The translations under genes were made by a program, and so were the position numbers. A DNA stretch of 32,681 nucleotides from Balneolaceae bacterium. Its GTDB lineage: Bacteria; Bacteroidota; Rhodothermia; Balneolales; Balneolaceae. Positions 15,339 to 23,944 of this stretch are shown one piece after another. Where the stretch lies: contig JAFIES010000107.1 of assembly GCA_020832415.1 (NCBI GenBank), positions 1-32,681 on the forward strand, read 5' to 3'. Positions within the stretch are counted from its first letter, which is position 1. Each line of letters opens with the position of its first letter. Below the pieces are notes generated by a model that made no database searches, was not told the origin of the DNA, and was given only the letters and a program-made list of their open reading frames with translations.

Positions 15339-16109
15339 TTAAATTACGTTTTCTGCGGTATCGAGCAGTTGAGCCACCTGTTTTGCAATTTCATCCGGTT
15401 CGCCTTCGTATTTTTTTCCTGGTTCCCTGGTTGGTTTCTCTTCAAAAGAGATAACGGATGTTTTTACATTTTCTCCGGAAATATCAACGCCAAGATCGTT
15501 CACGGGGATGGTATCAACCGGTTTTCTTTTGGATTGCATAATACCTTTCAGATTTGGAATGCGGGGATCGTTCATATCATTCGAACAGGTAACCAAACCG
15601 GGGGAGGGAACTTCCAGTAGTTCCTGACCGGTATCTCCCTGGCGCTTTACAAGCATACTGCTGTTTGCAACCTCCAGGCCAACGGCATTGGTTGCATAGG
15701 GCACTCCAAGAAGTTCGGCAAGCATTGAACCGGTAAGCCCGGCATCGGTATCCTGCGACTGTTTTCCGCAAAGAATGTAGCTGTACTCTTTGTCTTTAAA
15801 AAATGCAGCAAGCAGAGTTGCGTAGCTGTATGAGTCGAGGTTTTCATCCCCGGTTGTGAGAATGTGTGAACCTGAATCTGCTCCCATGGCCAGCGCTTTT
15901 CTGATGGTCTCTTTTGCCTTCTCCGGCCCAATTAAAACCACTTCTATTTCTCCGCCATGGGCCTCTTTCATCACAAGAGCTTCTTCAACAGCGGAGGCGT
16001 CATAAGCATTTAATATGTTTCTGTCAGCATCCTGAATTAGCTGACCATCCTTAATTTGAAGTGGGGCATTTACATCGGGAACCTGCTTAATACATACGTA
16101 AAATTTCAT
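15339..16109 (-). CDS. etfB: Electron transfer flavoprotein beta subunit
   Basis: This is a 256-residue protein of normal EtfB/FixA length. The N-terminus MKFYVCIKQVPD and the segment LNAYDASAVEEALVMKE are typical, and LCGKQSQDTDAGLTGSMLAE carries the nucleotide-binding loop (AMP in canonical ETF, FAD in bifurcating ETF). The FixC/FixX partners fit either a beta-oxidation ETF that simply reduces quinone or a bifurcating FixABCX complex; the sequence alone does not settle it. It is the first gene of the etfB-etfA-fixC-fixX operon, with an operator-like palindrome 26 bp before its start. Confidence 0.94.
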   Translation of the reverse strand: MKFYVCIKQVPDVNAPLQIKDGQLIQDADRNILNAYDASAVEEALVMKEAHGGEIEVVLIGPEKAKETIRKALAMGADSGSHILTTGDENLDSYSYATLLAAFFKDKEYSYILCGKQSQDTDAGLTGSMLAELLGVPYATNAVGLEVANSSMLVKRQGDTGQELLEVPSPGLVTCSNDMNDPRIPNLKGIMQSKRKPVDTIPVNDLGVDISGENVKTSVISFEEKPTREPGKKYEGEPDEIAKQVAQLLDTAENVI

Positions 16110-16135
16110 ACTTGATGTGATCTTTTCTAAGTTTA

Positions 16136-16149
16136 TGGAAACGCTTTTT
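16136..16149. promoter_or_regulatory. Palindrome-related site TGGAAACGCTTTTT upstream of etfB
   Basis: It shares TGGAAACGCTT with the site upstream of acyl-CoA dehydrogenase (12277-12290) and lies at nearly the same distance (26 bp) from the minus-strand start codon. The second half-site is degenerate. Confidence 0.45.
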
Positions 16150-16331
16150 TGACATCTCCTGAATATACAAAAGATGAAACTAAAAACTCATCCGGAAGGA
16201 GGGAGTTTGCCAAATGATCTGCTGCAATTGCGATATGTACCTCATTGCTTAAGGCACAATGAGATCGTGGATTTTATTTGATCAGTATGAAAGTATCAGC
16301 GGATATTATCCGGCGAAAAGTGAAAACTCAT

Positions 16332-17333
16332 TTATGAAGTTGTTCGCACCTCTTCGGATGCTGTGAAATCCCCCGGCATATTTTTACCGGCAAAATCTTT
16401 TGCTTTATCGGTCATCTGCCGAAATGTGCCGGAAACTGATCTAAGCCGTTCATCCCACTCTTTATTCACTTCAACACCCTCAATGGATTGATGGTAGGTT
16501 ACAAGAGTGTAAGCTGTTGCAAAGGGATCAAAAACAGCTCGTATGATTAATGATGTAAGCAGAAACAGACTCACGATGGTGATCACCTGGAACCAGCCGG
16601 TATCGAACATAAGCATCAGAATAATTCCGGGGATTCCAAGTATGATCAGCAGGGCGAGAAAAAATGCTCTTCCTAAAAACCAAATTTTAATCGCCGACAT
16701 CAACACAGGCTTGTAAACCTGTGCGTAAAGAATGATTCCTTGGCGGGCATTTTCCCATACATTTTTTCCATCTTTGGCAATAGAGTAGGAGAGGATAGCC
16801 TCATCAATATAAGAGAGCGATTGATTTACGATAGTTGAGACCCATCGGGCAAGTTTACTGGCGCCGCCGCCCAGTGGAAGCATATCTACAAGGCGAACAA
16901 ATCGTCGTGTAAATCTTCTGATGACGCGGTCAATCATCCTGTCAAGTGCAAAAAGAATACTCACATCCCGAAAGTTTTGCTGCACTATTTCCCGCCCATA
17001 GGCAATTTGAGATTTGCCTTCAGGTACTTCACCTTCGGTCAAATATTTGGTAAGCACAGCTATATGTGCACCTTTTATCATGTAGAGGATGTATCTCTTG
17101 CCAAAAGCGAGCACTGCAAACGGTCCGGCTACAGCAATGATGAAGAAAATGATAGCGAGTAGTTCTATTCGTGATGAGAAGAAAAGAGCGATGCCTCCAA
17201 AAATTCCAAGCCACATAACTGCTGCAAGGAAAAAGCCACCATATACAATAATGTTTAGGCCCAGAAATGGAGTTGTTTTTACAAGCAGTCCAAAGGCTTT
17301 TTTGAATGCGCCTTTATCATTGAGTGAATTCAT
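16332..17333 (-). CDS. Polytopic membrane protein of unknown function
   Basis: This is a 333-residue protein with about four to six membrane segments: strong hydrophobic stretches at about residues 21-52 and 57-87, and again at 218-242 and 247-267. Between them is a basic amphipathic region (residues 120-165, rich in Arg). The C-terminal 50 residues are hydrophilic and probably cytoplasmic. I recognise no catalytic or transport motif. It lies between etfB and citrate synthase on the same strand but with gaps of more than 150 bp on both sides, so cotranscription is unlikely. Confidence 0.75.
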   Translation of the reverse strand: MNSLNDKGAFKKAFGLLVKTTPFLGLNIIVYGGFFLAAVMWLGIFGGIALFFSSRIELLAIIFFIIAVAGPFAVLAFGKRYILYMIKGAHIAVLTKYLTEGEVPEGKSQIAYGREIVQQNFRDVSILFALDRMIDRVIRRFTRRFVRLVDMLPLGGGASKLARWVSTIVNQSLSYIDEAILSYSIAKDGKNVWENARQGIILYAQVYKPVLMSAIKIWFLGRAFFLALLIILGIPGIILMLMFDTGWFQVITIVSLFLLTSLIIRAVFDPFATAYTLVTYHQSIEGVEVNKEWDERLRSVSGTFRQMTDKAKDFAGKNMPGDFTASEEVRTTS

Positions 17334-17363
17334 AAATTTTGCAGTGTGTAGATTGGAGTTTTG

Positions 17364-17379
17364 ATGATATTCATATCAT
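17364..17379. promoter_or_regulatory. Operator-like palindrome ATGATATTCATATCAT
   Basis: A perfect 7-bp dyad with a 2-bp centre lies 31 bp upstream of the minus-strand membrane protein gene. A regulator site is plausible from position; no family is suggested. Confidence 0.35.
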
Positions 17380-17432
17380 TACAGTACACGACAAAACCGA
17401 TTGGAATGGCTCATTTAGATTTATTTAATGAG

Positions 17433-17466
17433 CAAAAAAAAGCCCGCTGATTTTACTCAGCAGGCT
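17433..17466 (-). terminator. Intrinsic terminator of gltA
   Basis: On the minus strand, a 10-bp stem (AGCCTGCTGA, complement of 17457-17466, with TCAGCGGGCT, complement of 17441-17450; one mismatch) and a 6-nt loop are followed by eight T residues. It starts about 20 nt after the gltA stop. Confidence 0.9.
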
Positions 17467-17486
17467 CGAAGAATCATTCTGAATTC

Positions 17487-18641
17487 TTAACGACTCTCAA
17501 GGGGAGTCCAATCCAGGTTTTTTTCCCCCACATAAAGTGCACGTGGTCTGATTAATCTGTTGTTTGCTTTTTGTTCGAAGAAGTGTGCTGTCCAGCCGGA
17601 AACCCGGCTCATTGCAAAAATACAGGTATAAAGATCTGGCTGAATTCCAATTGAGTAGTAAACCGTTGCTGAGAAGAAATCTACATTAGGATCGATATTT
17701 TTCTCATCCTTCATGGTTTTTACCATAGCTTCTGACCAGTTATAAAGATACACATGCCCGGTCTCCTCAGAGAGTTCTTTCGACATTTTTCTCAGATGGA
17801 ATGCACGGGGATCAAAAGTTTTGTAAACCCTGTGGCCAAAGCCCATCAGTTTCTCTTTTCTTTCGAGTTTTCCTTTTGTAAAGGCAACCGGATCGGCATC
17901 TTCACCTTGCTCTTTAAGCGTGAGCAGTGTATTCATCACAGCTGTATTCGCACCACCATGAAGCGGGCCTTTTAATGCACCGATGGCACCTGTAATTGCT
18001 GAGAACATATCGGATTCTGTAGCACAAATTGTTCGGCATGTGAATGTTGAAGCATTCATACCATGCTCTGCGTGCAGTACCAGGCATAAATCCATTGTAC
18101 GCTCAGCGGCTTTTCCGGGCTTTTCACCATTCAGCATATATAAAAAGTTAAAAGCAGTACTGCCTTCAGTAAGCGGTTTAACAATCTCTTTGCCTTGTCT
18201 TGCCCTGTTAAAAGCAGCTATAATTGTTGGCATTTTAGCAGTAAGAGCTACAGCATTTGTAGTGTCATCAGCGTTTTCTGCCTGAAAATCTGCAAGCATG
18301 GAAACAGCTGATCGCAGAACTGACATTGGCTCGGCATCTTTATTGGTATTTTTGATGTAATCCAATACGGGAGCAGGCAACTCACGCTGTTTTCGGAAAT
18401 CGCTGTTCAGATCGTCAAGTTCCTGTTTATTTGGTAATCTGTCGTTCCATAAGAGAAAGCATACTTCTTCAAACGTGGCTTTTTCTGCCAATGTATCAAT
18501 GTGATACCCTGAATAGATCAGATCACCAGACTGACCGTCAATAAAACTCTTCGTAGTTGAGAAGGCAACAATTCCATCAAGTCCGCGATTAATGTGCGGG
18601 TATTCACTTAAATCAATATTCTGTAGATTTTGCTCTGCCAT
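17487..18641 (-). CDS. gltA: Citrate synthase
   Basis: This is a 384-residue enzyme of the shorter citrate synthase type. It condenses acetyl-CoA with oxaloacetate to start the TCA cycle. Catalytic residues are visible: His228 in GPLHGGAN, His270 in GFGHRVYK, and Asp321 in VDFFSATVYYSIG, plus the conserved HAEHGMNAST block (His190/His193) and the RVSGWTAHFFEQ segment. A 2-methylcitrate synthase cannot be excluded by eye, but no prpB/prpD neighbours are seen. It is a monocistronic minus-strand gene with a strong terminator, and its long upstream region contains a palindrome related to those before etfB and the acyl-CoA dehydrogenase. Confidence 0.94.
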   Translation of the reverse strand: MAEQNLQNIDLSEYPHINRGLDGIVAFSTTKSFIDGQSGDLIYSGYHIDTLAEKATFEEVCFLLWNDRLPNKQELDDLNSDFRKQRELPAPVLDYIKNTNKDAEPMSVLRSAVSMLADFQAENADDTTNAVALTAKMPTIIAAFNRARQGKEIVKPLTEGSTAFNFLYMLNGEKPGKAAERTMDLCLVLHAEHGMNASTFTCRTICATESDMFSAITGAIGALKGPLHGGANTAVMNTLLTLKEQGEDADPVAFTKGKLERKEKLMGFGHRVYKTFDPRAFHLRKMSKELSEETGHVYLYNWSEAMVKTMKDEKNIDPNVDFFSATVYYSIGIQPDLYTCIFAMSRVSGWTAHFFEQKANNRLIRPRALYVGEKNLDWTPLESR

Positions 18642-18806
18642 TTAGTTAGTCCAATTTTACTATTTATATATTTTTTTCACGTTGCACGTAACATGAATAG
18701 AAGATCCATCGTGCCTCTTTTTGATAGGTAGCGGATAAACTTTCCGGGCTTTACCTTGAGCAACGTTTTTTATCAAGCATTAAAAATACAAAATACCGTC
18801 CGATTT

Positions 18807-18820
18807 TAGAAGCGCTTTTG
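18807..18820. promoter_or_regulatory. Related palindrome TAGAAGCGCTTTTG in the gltA upstream region
   Basis: It has the GAARCGCTTyy core of the sites before etfB and acyl-CoA dehydrogenase, but two outer bases differ and the distance to the start codon is 165 bp. The membership is tentative. Confidence 0.3.
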
Positions 18821-18900
18821 GAATGGCATTTCTAATGGACTCCCTTCGTTATATTAATAAGCTGCTTGCAACAAAATTTTACATCGAAATTGCAAGGTTG

Positions 18901-19671
18901 CTATAAAGATGGCAACCGTTTGGCTTCATTCCACAACTCGTCCATCTCCTCCAGATTTGCCTCAACAATGGATGATCCTCGTTCACCAAGTTTTCTTTCG
19001 ATATATCGAAATCGATCATCAAACTTTTTGTTGGCCTTGCGCATGGCATCCTCTGCATCAATATTCAGTAACCGGCCAACGTTTACCAGGCTAAAGAGCA
19101 GATCACCAAACTCATCCTTTTTCTCATCATCGGACTGATGATGAACAGCTTCGCGCCATTCGTCGATTTCCTCATTTAATTTTTCCCATGCAAGCTGCCA
19201 CTCGGCCCAGTCAAAACCAACATTTGCAGCTTTTTCCTGCATTCGATGTGCCCTGATCAATCCCGGAAGGTTTTTTGGAACACCATCCAGAATGGACTCT
19301 TTTCCTTCCGTAAGTTTAATGCTCTCCCAGTTTGATGCCACCTCAACTTCATCTTTTACACTTGTATCACCAAAAACATGTGGGTGCCGGCGAATCAGTT
19401 TTTCTGAGATTTTTCGGATCACATCATGTATGGTGAAATGATTCTTTTCTGAAGCCATTTTGCTGTGAAAAACCACATGCAAAAGAAGGTCGCCAAGCTC
19501 TTTTGAGAGCTCATCATAATCGTCATTATCTATGGCTTCTACTGCTTCATAAGCTTCTTCAATGAGGTTGTCTTTGATGGAGTGGTGTGTCTGTTTTCGG
19601 TCCCAGGGGCACTCTTTTCTGAGGATGGAAACCAGTTTTACAAAATCATCAAAATTGTCGGAGGGTTTCAT
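18901..19671 (-). CDS. mazG: MazG nucleoside triphosphate pyrophosphohydrolase
   Basis: This is a 256-residue protein with two tandem MazG folds, as in the E. coli enzyme. The first carries CPWDRKQTHHSI and the acidic metal-binding helices LIEEAYEAVEAI (Glu38, Glu39, Glu42) and ELGDLLLHVVFH (Glu58, Asp61). The second repeats the pattern with LNEEIDEWREAV and DEFGDLLFSLVNVGRLL. It hydrolyses NTPs and dNTPs to NMP and PPi, removing damaged nucleotides or lowering nucleotide signals. It lies 112 bp downstream of the amidotransferase-like gene in the same direction; maf, another house-cleaning enzyme, is three genes upstream. Confidence 0.93.
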   Translation of the reverse strand: MKPSDNFDDFVKLVSILRKECPWDRKQTHHSIKDNLIEEAYEAVEAIDNDDYDELSKELGDLLLHVVFHSKMASEKNHFTIHDVIRKISEKLIRRHPHVFGDTSVKDEVEVASNWESIKLTEGKESILDGVPKNLPGLIRAHRMQEKAANVGFDWAEWQLAWEKLNEEIDEWREAVHHQSDDEKKDEFGDLLFSLVNVGRLLNIDAEDAMRKANKKFDDRFRYIERKLGERGSSIVEANLEEMDELWNEAKRLPSL

Positions 19672-19783
19672 TTAGTACTGATTTTAGATATAACATTGAT
19701 GGTTGATAATATTTGCCATCAAATGTAATCAGATATAGTGCCAATTACCTGAGGAATAGTGCTAGAATTGACTGTACCGATGA

Positions 19784-21052
19784 TTAAGTTTGTCTCTTTT
19801 TCTTCTCAGCTGCAGGAAAGAGAACGTTGTTCAAAATCAATCTGTACCCGGGACTATTGGTGTGTAAACTCAGATCTGTAGGAGGGTCACCTACGCGATG
19901 AGTGTAATCTTCAGGATCGTGCCCGCCGTAGAAAGTAAACGTTCCCTCTCCAACATTCCCATGGATGTATTTGGCCTGATTTCGTCCGGGTGATTCGCCG
20001 AGAATCACCACACTGTTTTTGATTGTTTCTTTCTGAAAGGCAGTTGCCTGACCATAAAATCCGCGAATGCTGTTTACATGGTTTTGAGTGAGCATGGTTG
20101 TAACGGGATCCCATTTGGCTGAAAATTCAAACAGTGTAAAATAATCCAGACTTTCACTGATACGATTCAGATCAACCTCAATATCAATCGTTGCATGCTC
20201 ATAGATATAGGGATCAGTAATCACCTCAAAATTCTCGAATGCGAAAGTTCGTGAGAAATCAAGTCTCTCATTCACATTGGGATCGATAGGGTCGCCATCA
20301 ATCTGGGTGGGAACAATATCCAGGCCTTCGGCAGCGAGGGCTATATCGAAGGTATCAGTGGCTGAGCACATGGCAAACATAAATCCGCCTTGTATCACAA
20401 AATCCCTGATCTCAAGAACTACATCAAGTTTCAGCTGGCTTACCTTTTCGTAGCCAAGACTGGCGGCAGTCTCTTCGAGTGCCCGAACTCGTGCAATATA
20501 CCATGGTGCGTTGCGGTACATAGACCAGAATTTTCCATATTGGCCTGTAAAATCTTCGTGGTGAAGATGCAGCCAGTCGTAATTTTCCAGTGCACCTGAC
20601 AGAACTTCTGTATCATAGATTTTATCGTATGGAATTTCCGCATAATCGAGTGCAAGAGTAACGGCATCATCCCATGGAAGTGCTTGCGGGGGAGTATAGA
20701 CAGCAATAGATGGTGATGTTTCAAGGTTGATGGCAGCCATATTTACATTGGGCTGTTCCACTTCCTGGATAATTCCCGATGCTTCTGATTCAGAAATCAC
20801 TTCAACGCGAACATTTCTTACCCTGCTTTTGCGAACTATTTCGTTGCTGTTTGAAGTGAGAAAACTGCCACCCCGATAATTGAGCAGCCAAATACCACTT
20901 TCACCATCAGCGATATGATTAAAAATGATGCCATAGGCTTTTAAATGATCGGTCTGGCTTCCATCCATAGGAATCAATACCCGCTCCTGAGCCAGCAGGG
21001 AGTAACCTCCAAATAAGATGATTATAAAGGTAAACAGCAGTTTCTTAATCAT
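19784..21052 (-). CDS. Exported amidotransferase-like protein (family often labelled asparagine synthetase B)
   Basis: This is a 422-residue protein with a signal peptide (about 1-21, cut near LLAQ). It begins with VLIPMDGSQTDHLKAYGI and WLLNYRGGSFL, marks of a Bacteroidota family routinely labelled asparagine synthetase B. Nothing in it matches the N-terminal Cys2 nucleophile or the ATP-pyrophosphatase domain of real AsnB. Residues 115-235 instead look like a Rossmann-type class I amidotransferase/ThuA-like domain, with a strand-turn Cys229 in GGFMFAMCSATD as possible nucleophile, and LHLHHEDFTGQYG at 161-173. The C-terminal part has HDPEDYTHRVGD. The true reaction is unknown. The gene sits 7 bp after the TPR gene and is probably cotranscribed with it and maf. 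Confidence 0.75.
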   Translation of the reverse strand: MIKKLLFTFIIILFGGYSLLAQERVLIPMDGSQTDHLKAYGIIFNHIADGESGIWLLNYRGGSFLTSNSNEIVRKSRVRNVRVEVISESEASGIIQEVEQPNVNMAAINLETSPSIAVYTPPQALPWDDAVTLALDYAEIPYDKIYDTEVLSGALENYDWLHLHHEDFTGQYGKFWSMYRNAPWYIARVRALEETAASLGYEKVSQLKLDVVLEIRDFVIQGGFMFAMCSATDTFDIALAAEGLDIVPTQIDGDPIDPNVNERLDFSRTFAFENFEVITDPYIYEHATIDIEVDLNRISESLDYFTLFEFSAKWDPVTTMLTQNHVNSIRGFYGQATAFQKETIKNSVVILGESPGRNQAKYIHGNVGEGTFTFYGGHDPEDYTHRVGDPPTDLSLHTNSPGYRLILNNVLFPAAEKKKRQT

Positions 21053-21059
21053 GGCAAAT

Positions 21060-22961
21060 CTAAATTGAAGCGGTTTCTAATTGGCGTAATTTTTCGCGGG
21101 TGTAAGGGGCATAAAATCCATCCGGAAATTCCATCAACAGATCTTCAAACATCTCGATTAGTTCATCGGAAGTGGTTGAAACCGGAACAGAAGAGGAAAT
21201 TGATTCAAATGTGAATTCCGAAAGCTCAGCACCGTTTTCAGAGAGGTATAAATTTTCAATGATGTTGGCTCTATCCCACATAAGGCGCTCTTTAAGTGGT
21301 GAAAAGGGCTGTCCCGAGAGATATCTGTTAATTACATTCAATAGCAATCCACTATATTTTTCGGGTAATGTACTGCCAAGCTCAACTAACAGATCATCTG
21401 CAAATGGATTTTGCGGATTTACAAGAATTGGTTCAAGTGTGGTTAACCCGTCTTCGTAATTACCGGTATGAATATTGAAGAGACTTTCGCTTATCGTGCG
21501 CAGTACCGAACCGGTTGTATCGGCTCGTTTGCCATTCTTTATCCACATGCGAAGTTTTATGGCATCATTGGCATAGAAAGATGTGTGGCGACGCTCCAGA
21601 CTTCTGAGCTGAATTTCAGCAAATTCATAATCACCTGCATAAAAATCGGTCAGGCTCAAATAGTATCTTGCTCTTTCAGATAGATTGGAGCTGTCCGTGG
21701 CCCGGTCAGCCCGTGTGAGTGACTGTCTTGCAGAAGAAAATCTTTTATCGAAAAGTGCAATTCTCCCTTCAGCGTAATAAAGAAAAGCATCTTCCGGATT
21801 TTGGATATGATTTTTCATTCGATTGTACCAATAGTCCGCTTTTTCAGCATCTTTGTGATGATCCAGAGAGAGATCAATCAGCACAGAATAAACCCTGCCG
21901 GCCCGGTCATAATTTTCAGCTGTGTTGAGTAACTCCGCCGCAAGATCGTATGCAGAATTATTCAGCCGGTTGTAGGTTTGTTCAGAATCGAGATTGTTTG
22001 TTTTTAAATATCTTTCCCACTGTATATAAATGGTTGAAAGCTCCTCCATAGCGCGAAATCTCGTGGCATCATCATCCCTGTCGATATAATATTGCAATGC
22101 CTGTTCGGCATACTCAAATTGACGTGCTGAAGCCATCTGGCTGGCAAGTGAAAAGAGTGAGTAGATGGTGTATGCGGTTTGATTCTCATACTGCCTTGCC
22201 ATCACAAATGCCCTTCTGTACTCTTCAGTCTCCAGAAGTAACCATGTTAGAAGCTGGTATAGTGGAGAGTACGCCCGATGTGATGTGTCCAGTTCGAGAA
22301 GCTGATCTTCAAGTTCAAAAGCGGCAATCTGATAAAGGTTTTCATCACGCATTCGCAAAAAGCGCTGCTGCACAAGACTCATTTGATCCGGTGACTCAAT
22401 AATCAATTGATAGTATTGGTTGACGGATTCCTCAAACCGGCCGGCCTGCATGTATGTATTAGCGAGCTCATTCAAAAAAAGTGTGTTGTCACTCGATAAT
22501 TCCCTGGCTGATGTGTAGAGTGCAATAGCTTCATCGAACTCCTGTCTGTTCAGCATGGAAGAACCGATTGCATAATATGCCTGAATGTTGCCCATATTTT
22601 CAGCCGCCTGTTCACGCCACACTTCACGTGCTTCCTCACGATCGCCGCGAAGATGCAGTATTTCGGCAAGCCGAATAGAAGACTGAAGAACAAAACGCTG
22701 CGCATTGATCTGCCGGCGTGCAATTTCTTCGGCTTCATCAAATTTCCTAAGATTCATCAGGCTTTCTGTATATCCATCAAACAGAACGAACGATCTTGGA
22801 TTCTCTTCATACAAAGATTGAAACAGGGGCAGAGCCTCTTCGTAGTTTTGTTGCTGAAGAAAATTGTTGGCCCGCTGATATTGATTGACCTGTGCAGTGG
22901 TCAGTTCAGCAAAAATGAACAGGAATGTGGACGCGTAGATAATCAGACATACTTTATTCAT
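21060..22961 (-). CDS. Large exported TPR-repeat protein
   Basis: This is a 633-residue protein with a signal peptide (about 1-23). It is followed by at least eight TPR or TPR-like helix pairs; the clearest units are at about residues 28-60 (ANNFLQQQNYEEALPLFQSL), 95-130, 133-165 (RQEFDEAIALYTSAREL) and 165-200. The C-terminal third is more degenerate. Such proteins act as periplasmic scaffolds, for example in envelope assembly. The partner is not evident. It lies 4 bp after maf and 7 bp before the amidotransferase-like gene, so the three are almost certainly one operon. Confidence 0.8.
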   Translation of the reverse strand: MNKVCLIIYASTFLFIFAELTTAQVNQYQRANNFLQQQNYEEALPLFQSLYEENPRSFVLFDGYTESLMNLRKFDEAEEIARRQINAQRFVLQSSIRLAEILHLRGDREEAREVWREQAAENMGNIQAYYAIGSSMLNRQEFDEAIALYTSARELSSDNTLFLNELANTYMQAGRFEESVNQYYQLIIESPDQMSLVQQRFLRMRDENLYQIAAFELEDQLLELDTSHRAYSPLYQLLTWLLLETEEYRRAFVMARQYENQTAYTIYSLFSLASQMASARQFEYAEQALQYYIDRDDDATRFRAMEELSTIYIQWERYLKTNNLDSEQTYNRLNNSAYDLAAELLNTAENYDRAGRVYSVLIDLSLDHHKDAEKADYWYNRMKNHIQNPEDAFLYYAEGRIALFDKRFSSARQSLTRADRATDSSNLSERARYYLSLTDFYAGDYEFAEIQLRSLERRHTSFYANDAIKLRMWIKNGKRADTTGSVLRTISESLFNIHTGNYEDGLTTLEPILVNPQNPFADDLLVELGSTLPEKYSGLLLNVINRYLSGQPFSPLKERLMWDRANIIENLYLSENGAELSEFTFESISSSVPVSTTSDELIEMFEDLLMEFPDGFYAPYTREKLRQLETASI

Positions 22962-22965
22962 ACAA

Positions 22966-23571
22966 TCAGAAGAACAGGGTTTTACAAAATTCCGGAAAAG
23001 ATCTTTTCATTTGTTGATAAAAAGAGTGGATGGGGAAACCAACAACATTATAATAGTCGCCATCAATGCGTTGAACAAACAGTGAACCGAGATCATCCTG
23101 AATTCCGTATGCTCCGGCTTTATCCATTGGGCTTCCTGTATTGATGTAGTGTTTGATTTCTGATTCAGTTAACGCTCCAAAAGTAACATTGGTTCTTTCA
23201 GTAAATGAAATTTCTTTTGAAATATTGCCTTCAGAATCCACATAACAGAGATATACACCCGTATAAACATGGTGAGTTTTATTGCTCAGAGTTTGCAGTA
23301 TTTCGAAAGCATTATTTTCATCTGTGGGTTTACCGAGAATTTTATCTCCGAGGCAAACAATTGTGTCGGCAGCAATAATCAACGTATTTCTATGTCTGAG
23401 GGCTACATCGGTTCCTTTTAATCGCGCCAGGTACTCCACCAGCTGCACCGGTTCTTCGATTCCATTGCTCTCTTCATCTACATCAGAAGCATCAATAATA
23501 TAATTCAGATTTATCTGGTCGAGCAGTTTTGCGCGTCTGGGACTTGAGGATGCTAATACAACGTTCATCAA
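22966..23571 (-). CDS. maf: Maf-family nucleotide pyrophosphatase
   Basis: This is a 201-residue protein (ATG 23571, or ATG 23568 one codon later). Maf motifs: ASSSPRRAKLLDQI at the N-terminus, IIAADTIVCLGDKILGKP with the metal/base-contacting Asp, HHVYTGVYL, and MDKAGAYGIQDDLG. These fit the Maf subgroup that hydrolyses dTTP, UTP and modified pyrimidine nucleotides to monophosphates plus PPi, preventing their incorporation. It is the first gene of the maf-TPR-amidotransferase-like operon and divergent from the DUF3098 gene. Confidence 0.92.
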   Translation of the reverse strand: MMNVVLASSSPRRAKLLDQINLNYIIDASDVDEESNGIEEPVQLVEYLARLKGTDVALRHRNTLIIAADTIVCLGDKILGKPTDENNAFEILQTLSNKTHHVYTGVYLCYVDSEGNISKEISFTERTNVTFGALTESEIKHYINTGSPMDKAGAYGIQDDLGSLFVQRIDGDYYNVVGFPIHSFYQQMKRSFPEFCKTLFF

Positions 23572-23673
23572 ATTTTATAAAATCAGAGAGGTTAACTTTT
23601 CTGTTTTTCAGATAATTGAATAACTTAAGCAATCGAATAAAAGCAATAAACCGATATTTAACGAATCACAAGA

Positions 23674-23937
23674 ATGCCTCAACAAAAAAAGCGAAGCCGC
23701 AAGGCAAAAGAGACAAAACCAATGTTGTTTACCGCACTGAATTACAAACTGCTTGGTTTGGGTATTTTAATGGTTATTGTTGGTTTCACCATCATGCGAA
23801 TTGAGAATGAGGTGTATGGGTTTATCTCACTATACGTTTCCCCGGTGGTGATTCTTGCAGGCTACATTGTGGTTATCGTGGCCATTCTGAAAAAAGATCA
23901 CAAAGTAGAAGAGTCCCCAACGTCTCCATCAACATAA
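23674..23937 (+). CDS. Small membrane protein, DUF3098 family
   Basis: This is an 87-residue protein with a very basic N-terminus (MPQQKKRSRKAKETKP) and two membrane helices (about residues 28-45 and 53-71) separated by a short loop (RIENEVYGFIS), then a polar tail. This matches the DUF3098 family, nearly restricted to Bacteroidota and relatives; in several genomes it lies near cell-division ftsX-like genes, which are not seen here. Function is unknown. It begins a plus-strand cluster with the DUF92 and symporter genes. Confidence 0.8.
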   Translation: MPQQKKRSRKAKETKPMLFTALNYKLLGLGILMVIVGFTIMRIENEVYGFISLYVSPVVILAGYIVVIVAILKKDHKVEESPTSPST

Positions 23938-23944
23938 TTGCACT

